NCBI GenBank assembly: GCA_002428015.1
Contig: DIZW01000111.1
Coordinates: 3,684-67,683, forward strand
Source: Oxalobacteraceae bacterium UBA6018
GTDB taxonomy: Bacteria; Pseudomonadota; Gammaproteobacteria; Burkholderiales; Burkholderiaceae_D
Direction: 5' to 3'
Length of the DNA: 64,000 nt
Shown: positions 59,011-64,000 of the stretch, one piece after another
Layout: every line of letters starts with the position of its first letter
Numbering within the stretch: position 1 is the stretch's first letter
Program-made: the position numbers and the translations under genes
The notes under the pieces: generated by a model
Told to the model about the DNA's origin: nothing
Database searches by the model: none
What the model saw: the letters and a program-made list of their open reading frames with translations, nothing else

Positions 59011-60435
59011 TTATTTGAGTGGATCGGTCCAGCGCCGCAGCGGCTGGTCCAGATTGGCCAGAAACCACGCGGTCGCGCTCATCACCGCCACGTGGCGCCG
59101 CAGATCCTGTGGATCGACCTTGTCGAGCGTGTCGGCGGCCGTGTGGTGGTAATGAAAATAGGAAGCGCCATCGATCAGCGGTGCGAAGGACGGCACCCCG
59201 GCCTGCTCCAGCTCGGACAGGTCGCCCGAGTCGACCGCGTCTTCGCGCCGCAAAACGCTTGCCCCGATCGGCAGCAGGGCCGCCTGCAGCGGCGCGAACA
59301 GCGGCAGGTCGCGCGCGGCCGCGCTGGTGCGCAAGCCTTGCGGCCGGCCCGAGCCGTGGTCGCTCTCGAGCGCCGCCATCTGCTTGCCCACCTGGGCGCG
59401 GTTGGCGTCGAAATACGCCTGCGCACCGCGGCTGCCATTTTCCTCGTTCATCCAGGCGATCACCCGGATCGTGCGGCGCGGATGGTAGTCCAGCTGTTTC
59501 AGGATATTGATGACGGCCATCGCGCTGACCACGCCGGCGCCGTCGTCGTTCGCGCCAGTGGCCAGATCCCACGAATCCAGGTGGCCCGATACCACCACCA
59601 CTTCGTCGGCCTTGTCGGTCCCTGGCCAGTCGGCGATGACGTTGTAGCTGTCGACCTCGGGCAGGCTTTGCGGGGTCAGGGTCAGGTGCATCGCGAGCGG
59701 GCCGCGCGCGGCCAGGCGCCCGATCAGCAGCGCATCTTCGGTCGTCACCGCCGCCGACGGAATGCTCAGCCCGTCCGCCATGCGGGTCAGGCCGGTGTGG
59801 GCGATGCGGAAATCGGCGCCGCCCACCGAGCGCACCAGCACCGCCGCCGCGCCCATCGCGGCCGCGCGCTGTGGCCCATTGAAGCGGTATTGCGCGCTTT
59901 GCTGGTAGGCCGCGCCGCTCAGGCCAGCGTCGGCCATCTGCTGGTTGAACGCCACGTCGAACAGGACGATGCGGCCCTTGACCTCGGCCGCGCGGGCGCG
60001 CAGTTCGTCGAAGCTGCGCACCACGATCAACGGCGCGGTGATGCCCGCGGCGGGGGTGGCGCTGGAGCCGCCCAAGGTGGTGAGCACGATGCGCTGGGAC
60101 AATCCGGCCGGGCGGCCGCGGTACTCGACCAGTTCGGCGCTCTCCTGCCCGCGCACCCAGTGCGGCACCTTCACCGGCTGCAGCGTGACGCGGGCGCCGA
60201 GCTGGCGCATGGCGGCGGCCACCTGGGTCACCGCGGCCGCGGCGCCGGGCGAACCGGACAGGCGCGGGCCGACCAGGTCGGTCAGGTCGGCCAGGTGCGC
60301 GTAGGCCCAGTCGCTGGACATGGCGCTGTCGCGGATGCGCGCAAGCGCCGCCGGGTCGTTGCCAGGGGCGGCGGCAAACGCGGCGCCGCTGAGCATGCCG
60401 GCTAGGAGGATGGGCAACAGAAGCGGGCGTGGCAT
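59011..60435 (-). CDS. M28-family zinc aminopeptidase, exported
   Basis: A 474-residue protein with a signal peptide (cleavage after AAFA) and a PA-type insert (RIVLFDVAFNQQMADAGLSG). The M28 metal site is complete: H and D in VVSGHLDSWDLATGANDDGAG, Glu pair in AWMNEENGSRG, Asp in ALESDHGSG and His in FHYHHTAADT. It probably trims peptides in the periplasm or outside the cell. It is a single gene, with the structured element at 60514-60672 in its upstream region. Confidence 0.92.
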   Translation of the reverse strand: MPRPLLLPILLAGMLSGAAFAAAPGNDPAALARIRDSAMSSDWAYAHLADLTDLVGPRLSGSPGAAAAVTQVAAAMRQLGARVTLQPVKVPHWVRGQESAELVEYRGRPAGLSQRIVLTTLGGSSATPAAGITAPLIVVRSFDELRARAAEVKGRIVLFDVAFNQQMADAGLSGAAYQQSAQYRFNGPQRAAAMGAAAVLVRSVGGADFRIAHTGLTRMADGLSIPSAAVTTEDALLIGRLAARGPLAMHLTLTPQSLPEVDSYNVIADWPGTDKADEVVVVSGHLDSWDLATGANDDGAGVVSAMAVINILKQLDYHPRRTIRVIAWMNEENGSRGAQAYFDANRAQVGKQMAALESDHGSGRPQGLRTSAAARDLPLFAPLQAALLPIGASVLRREDAVDSGDLSELEQAGVPSFAPLIDGASYFHYHHTAADTLDKVDPQDLRRHVAVMSATAWFLANLDQPLRRWTDPLK

Positions 60436-60513
60436 GGCAATCCTTTCAATTCCAAGAAGGAAACAAAGAATAGCCTATTTGACCACATTGTGCCGGCGTG
60501 GCGGCCGGTCTCG

Positions 60514-60672
60514 GAGGCTGAGAGTCTTTCGATAATGCCCGCTCATCACGCCAGAAAGTGCCCGCGCGTGCTTGCATATGCTCGCCATCGTCCGAGCGAT
60601 GGCTCTGCTTTGCGCCTAGCTCGGCCACTTTCTGGCGCGCTGCGCGAGCACGCCCGAAAAACGCTCAGCCTC
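60514..60672 (-). other. Nested inverted-repeat element (structured RNA or miniature element candidate)
   Basis: Three concentric stems can form: GAGGCTGAG (60514-60522) with CTCAGCCTC (60664-60672); GCCAGAAAGTG (60550-60560) with CACTTTCTGGC (60626-60636); and GCCATCG (60584-60590) with CGATGGC (60597-60603). GCTC (60541-60544) and GAGC (60646-60649) extend the middle stem. The element ends exactly at the stop codon of the metallophosphoesterase gene and contains no gene. It may be a 3' regulatory RNA, a strong terminator-like structure or a palindromic miniature element. Confidence 0.5.
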
Positions 60673-61809
60673 TCAGGCGGGGACCAGGCGCAGCCAGGTG
60701 ATCTCGGAGGGCGCCAGGAAGCGCTTCGGCGGCCCCCAATAGCCAGTGCCGCGGCTGGTATAGACCCACAGGGCGGACAGCCGGTTCAGGCCGGCGGTGA
60801 ACGGTTGCTGCAATGGCACGAAAAAATTCCACGGGAAGAATTGCCCGCCATGCGTGTGGCCCGACAGTTGCAAGTCGAAGCCGGCGGCGGCCGCCGCTGG
60901 CGCGCTGCGCGGCTGGTGCGCCAGCAGGATGCGCACACGCACATTGTCGGGCGCGTCAGCGGCGGCCGCCAGCGGATCGCTCCGGTGGCTCTCGTCGAAC
61001 TGGTGGGCGCTGAAGTCGGGCACGCCGGCGATCATCAGGCCCACCCCGTCGCGCTCGCGCACCACGTGCTCGTTCATCAGCACCGTCAAGCCGAGGCGGC
61101 GCAACTCGGCGATCCAGGCATGCGCGCCGGAATAATATTCATGGTTGCCGGTGACAAAAAAGGTGCCGTCCGGGGCGCTCAGGCGCGCCAGCGGCTCGGT
61201 GTGCAGCGACAGGCGGCCGACGCTGCCATCGACCAGGTCGCCGGTGATGGCGATGGCGTCCGGCTTGAGCCCGTTGACCCTGGTGACGATGGCGTTCAGA
61301 TAGCCGCGCTTGATCGTGGGGCCGACGTGGATGTCGGAAATCTGCACGATCGAATAGCCGTGGAAAGCGACCGGCAGGCCGGCGATCGGCACCTCGACCT
61401 CGACCACCTGGGCCAGCCGGCGCGCGTTGACCAGGCCGACCAGGGTGGCCACGGCCGCCAGCAACGGCACCGCCAGCGCGCTGGTACGCGTCACGGCCGC
61501 GTTCGCCCCGCCGAAGGGCAGCGCCAGCAGCAGCGCCAGGTCGCGCGCCACGGTGAGCACCAGCAGGGAGGAGAAGAATCCCATGGCGAGCAAGGCGACC
61601 CAGGCCAGCTGGTCGCCGTAGCGGAATTTCTTCAGGCGGGTAGTCAGCAGGCCCAGCGGCAGCAGCAAGGTGGACAGCACCAGCAGGAAGACACCAAACG
61701 CCACCCCGGCCGGGCCTAGGTCGATGGCCGGAATCAGGCGCAGGCCGATGTACAGGTGTAGCAGCGCAAGCAGGGTCAGCACAAATATGACAACGCGGCG
61801 CGGGGGCAT
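60673..61809 (-). CDS. Membrane-anchored metallophosphoesterase (YkuE-like)
   Basis: A 378-residue protein; ATG 61809 gives MPPRRVVIFVLTLLALLHLY. Four hydrophobic helices (5-130) precede a calcineurin-type phosphoesterase domain with QISDIHVGPT, AITGDLVDGS, VTGNHEYYSG, LAHQPR and LSGHTHGGQF, giving a complete di-metal site. Related proteins cleave phosphodiesters or UDP-linked lipids at the membrane. The frame to 61923 is open, but no ribosome site supports it. Confidence 0.88.
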   Translation of the reverse strand: MPPRRVVIFVLTLLALLHLYIGLRLIPAIDLGPAGVAFGVFLLVLSTLLLPLGLLTTRLKKFRYGDQLAWVALLAMGFFSSLLVLTVARDLALLLALPFGGANAAVTRTSALAVPLLAAVATLVGLVNARRLAQVVEVEVPIAGLPVAFHGYSIVQISDIHVGPTIKRGYLNAIVTRVNGLKPDAIAITGDLVDGSVGRLSLHTEPLARLSAPDGTFFVTGNHEYYSGAHAWIAELRRLGLTVLMNEHVVRERDGVGLMIAGVPDFSAHQFDESHRSDPLAAAADAPDNVRVRILLAHQPRSAPAAAAAGFDLQLSGHTHGGQFFPWNFFVPLQQPFTAGLNRLSALWVYTSRGTGYWGPPKRFLAPSEITWLRLVPA

Positions 61810-62013
61810 GGAGAATCCTTCATATAGTTGATCTATGTCAGATGGGGCTAGTCGCGCAGTCTGCAAGACCGGTCGCGCTCCTTGTGACAAATCTGCGCCA
61901 TTTGTAAGATTCTGTATTAACAATGGAGTTCCAATGCAGCCCAGCTATAGTGAGCTCATGCCCCAGCGCATTTGCGATCATCCCGATCTCGCTCGAGGCC
62001 AAAGGAACAAGCC

Positions 62014-62484
62014 ATGTTGAAACATAAACTTGCAGGTGCGGTGATGCTGGCCGCGGCGGCCGTTTCGTCCACCGCGATGGCTGACGACCGCGGCGTCAAT
62101 ACCGCCTTGGGCGCCGTGTTCGGTTCCGCGGTGGGCCATAGCACGGGCAGCCGCAATGGCGCTCTCATCGGCGGCGTGCTCGGCGCGGCGGTCGGCAACT
62201 CGATTTCGACCCGCGACGGCCGCACCCGCGTGTCGGCCTCGTACAACAACGGCGGCTACTACGATAACGGCGATAACGGCTATTACCAGGACCGCCGCTA
62301 TGTGCGCCAGTATCGCGAGGAGCCGGTGTATGTCGAGTCGCGCAGCTATTACGAGCCGGCGCCCGTCTACGTCGCCCCGCCGGTGCGCTACTACCGCCAG
62401 CCAGAAGTCGTGGTGGTCGAGCCGCGCGGCTACTACGAGCATCGTGGATGGCACCACCACCACCATCACGATGACGACGATTAA
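62014..62484 (+). CDS. Exported glycine-zipper protein with His/Asp-rich tail
   Basis: A 156-residue protein with a signal peptide (cleavage after TAMA) from ATG 62014. Residues 30-65 form a glycine zipper (LGAVFGSAVGHSTG, LIGGVLGAAVGNS) likely to insert into a membrane. A Tyr/Pro/Val-rich middle follows, and the tail ends in HHHHHHDDDD, which may bind metal. It resembles small surface or envelope proteins of the 2TM glycine-zipper group. Function unknown. Confidence 0.78.
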   Translation: MLKHKLAGAVMLAAAAVSSTAMADDRGVNTALGAVFGSAVGHSTGSRNGALIGGVLGAAVGNSISTRDGRTRVSASYNNGGYYDNGDNGYYQDRRYVRQYREEPVYVESRSYYEPAPVYVAPPVRYYRQPEVVVVEPRGYYEHRGWHHHHHHDDDD

Positions 62485-62517
62485 GCCGCCCGCGTTTCCC
62501 CTTCAGTAGCCCCCTCG

Positions 62518-62545
62518 GGACGGCCATCGCGCCGTCCTTTTTTTT
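62518..62545 (+). terminator. Rho-independent terminator of the glycine-zipper gene
   Basis: GGACGGC (62518-62524) and GCCGTCC (62531-62537) form a 7-bp stem followed by eight Ts (62538-62545), 33 bp after the stop codon. Confidence 0.8.
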
Positions 62546-62607
62546 CGCCCGCCCCCCGCTAGCGTCACCCGACGGCAGCCGCCGTCGCCGGTCCTGACGG
62601 GGGAAGC

Positions 62608-63612
62608 ATGCTGCAAGCGGACGCAATCATCACACTGGACGCGGGCCGCTACCGCCTGCGCGACGCCCTGGCCGGCTCGGCCTATGGGCTGGTCTGGCGC
62701 GCCGAGCCGGTGGCCGGCGGCGGCGCCGTCGCGCTCAAGTTCATCAACGCCGCCCAGATGGCCTGCGCCGCCCCGCTCCAGCGCGCGCGCTGGGTCGACA
62801 GCGCGGCCAACGAGATCGCCTTCCTGCGCTCGCTGGCGCCCTGGGATGAGCGCCACATCGTGCGCCTGCTCGACAGCGGCAGCCATGACGGCCTGCCCGT
62901 GCTGGCGCTCGAACTGCTGGGCGTGGACCTGGGCCGCCACCTCGCCGCCGCGCGCGCGCTCGGGCAGCCCCCGGCGATGGCGGCCATCCTGGCGTGGGTG
63001 GGACAGATCAACCAGGCGCTGGCCAAGGTGCACCAGTACGGCTGGCGCTATCTCGACCTCAAGCCGGCCAACCTGCTGCTGCATCGGGCAACGGGCGGCG
63101 TGAAGCTGGCCGACTTCGGTACCAGCTGCCTGCTGGCGGCCGCGCCCACCCAGGCCTACGCCGGCACTGCCAGCTGGCAGGCGCCCGAACAGTTCTTCCC
63201 CAGCGCGCAGGGCAGCTACGACACCGATATCCGTACCGACTACTTTGCCCTCGGCGCCATGCTGTACTACCTGGTGACGGGCGGCTTGCCGCTGCGCTTT
63301 TGCAGCGACTGCGGCAACGCCTACCGCGAGCACCAGAGCGGCGGCGCCGCGCTGCTGCTGGCGCGCCACGGTGGACGCGCGCCGTCCACGCTGCACGACG
63401 ACGAGGCGGCCCTGTTCGCGCAGCGCGCCGGCCACGGCCTGGACGATCCCGCGCCCGCGCTCGCGCTGCTGCGCGTGCTGCTGGCCGCGCGCCGCGAGGA
63501 GCGTCCGCGCAACGCGCTTCAGATCAGCCGCATGCTGCAGGCCTGCCGGCCGGCGGCGGCGCTGCGCGCAAGCTGCGCGCGCGTGGCCACGCCGGCATGG
63601 AGCCCGGCATGA
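62608..63612 (+). CDS. Serine/threonine protein kinase (Hanks type)
   Basis: A 334-residue cytoplasmic kinase. It has a Gly-rich loop (LAGSAYGLVWRAE), VALKF with the ATP-binding Lys, the catalytic loop RYLDLKPANLLL (catalytic Asp; the usual HRD is YLD), LADFGTSC (DFG) and TASWQAPEQ (APE). There is no membrane segment or sensor domain. It overlaps the next gene by 4 bp (ATGA). Substrates probably include the FHA-like product encoded next to it. Confidence 0.9.
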   Translation: MLQADAIITLDAGRYRLRDALAGSAYGLVWRAEPVAGGGAVALKFINAAQMACAAPLQRARWVDSAANEIAFLRSLAPWDERHIVRLLDSGSHDGLPVLALELLGVDLGRHLAAARALGQPPAMAAILAWVGQINQALAKVHQYGWRYLDLKPANLLLHRATGGVKLADFGTSCLLAAAPTQAYAGTASWQAPEQFFPSAQGSYDTDIRTDYFALGAMLYYLVTGGLPLRFCSDCGNAYREHQSGGAALLLARHGGRAPSTLHDDEAALFAQRAGHGLDDPAPALALLRVLLAARREERPRNALQISRMLQACRPAAALRASCARVATPAWSPA

Positions 63613-64000
63613 GGCGCCTATTGCCGCTCACCGCCGCCGCGCTCGCGCTGCTGTGCGCCCTCCAGTTGCTGGCGCTGGTGCGCTCGCCCACCGTCTACTT
63701 CCCGGCCGCGATCACCGTCGCGCTGGCGCCTAACCAGACGGTGATGCTGGGCCGGCGCGAGCTGGCCGCGCCCCAGGCCGACCTGCGCCAGCTGGCGCTG
63801 CGCCGCGACGGCGCCGGCCGTTGGTGGATCCGCAACCTGAGCGCCGCGCATGCGCTCATCCTGGACGACCAGCGGCGCCTGGGCAGCACGCCGCTCAAGA
63901 CCGGCGACAGCCTGCGCGTCGGGCCAGCCCTGTTCACGGTCGCAGCCGCGGGCGACCAGGTGGCCCTGTCCAGCGCCGGCCAGCGCTGGGACTACGACGG
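63609..64000 (+). CDS. Membrane-anchored FHA-like protein, N-terminal part only
   Basis: The gene starts at ATG 63609 inside the kinase stop and remains open to the right edge (130 codons visible). After a membrane or signal helix (LLPLTAAALALLCALQLLAL) it shows AVTLAP-like beta segments: VMLGRRELAAPQADLRQLAL and WWIRNLSAAHALILDDQRRL, GDSLRVGPALFTV, similar to an FHA/GYF-type phosphopeptide fold seen in kinase-linked cell-wall proteins. The rest is outside the window. Confidence 0.6.
   Translation, partial: MRRLLPLTAAALALLCALQLLALVRSPTVYFPAAITVALAPNQTVMLGRRELAAPQADLRQLALRRDGAGRWWIRNLSAAHALILDDQRRLGSTPLKTGDSLRVGPALFTVAAAGDQVALSSAGQRWDYD

Overview
The window is high-GC DNA with tightly packed operons. 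It looks like a chromosome segment of a betaproteobacterium, most likely Oxalobacteraceae (Massilia/Duganella/Janthinobacterium type). This is inferred from gene content (De Ley-Doudoroff galactose genes with a large TonB receptor, FixJ-type and HDOD regulators) and protein style, not from a marker gene. No rRNA, tRNA or CRISPR array was seen.

1-11.4 kb, accessory island. A leftward RHH regulator / AAA+ ATPase / subtilisin-like (S8) protease operon runs off the left edge. Next comes a rightward four-gene ubiquitin-like conjugation operon (Ubl, E2-like, JAMM peptidase, E1-like) of the Bil/Bub antiphage type. An IS5-family element has split a 50-codon gene upstream of it. The segment is bounded by compound inverted repeats (CCGTTC-TTATGGAAAG-N7-TTATGRAAAG) at 2837-2869 and 7837-7869. 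Debris follows: a DUF3363 relaxase tail, a P4-type integrase tail, an AT-richer exported orphan, a group II intron 3' fragment, a frameshifted IS30 transposase and a LacI C-terminus.

11.6-25.8 kb, leftward sugar-acid locus. It holds alpha-L-fucosidase, mutarotase, an FCD-type GntR regulator, a CUT2 ABC sugar transporter, and oxidative L-fucose enzymes (aldose dehydrogenase, lactonase, keto-deoxy-sugar-acid dehydrogenase, FAH-family hydrolase). These are mixed with an L-galactonate-like branch (Zn alcohol dehydrogenase, mannitol-dehydrogenase family, split UxaA dehydratase). A shared GTATTCTAT motif stands before both ends of the locus.

25.9-34.1 kb, leftward signalling operon. It encodes two receiver proteins (one with a degenerate HD-GYP), two soluble histidine kinases, an HDOD protein, a small protein, a receiver fused to a GspE/PilB-type ATPase, and an MglA-like GTPase. 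Most junctions overlap by about 4 bp.

34.5-43 kb. A PAS-LuxR regulator, a 36-residue membrane peptide with a MacB-type ABC exporter under a divergent TetR, a membrane histidine kinase with a FixJ-type regulator, a USP-like protein and a small unknown protein.

43-56.6 kb, galactan utilisation. Two secreted GH53 endo-galactanases, a GH35 beta-galactosidase, a TonB receptor, galactose 1-dehydrogenase, lactonase, DgoD, DgoK, DgoA and a LysR regulator form a full path from beta-1,4-galactan to pyruvate plus glyceraldehyde 3-phosphate.

56.7-64 kb. A beta-helix lipoprotein, a DUF1566-like protein, an M28 peptidase, a nested inverted-repeat element, a membrane metallophosphoesterase, a glycine-zipper protein, and a Ser/Thr kinase overlapping a partial FHA-like gene that leaves the window.
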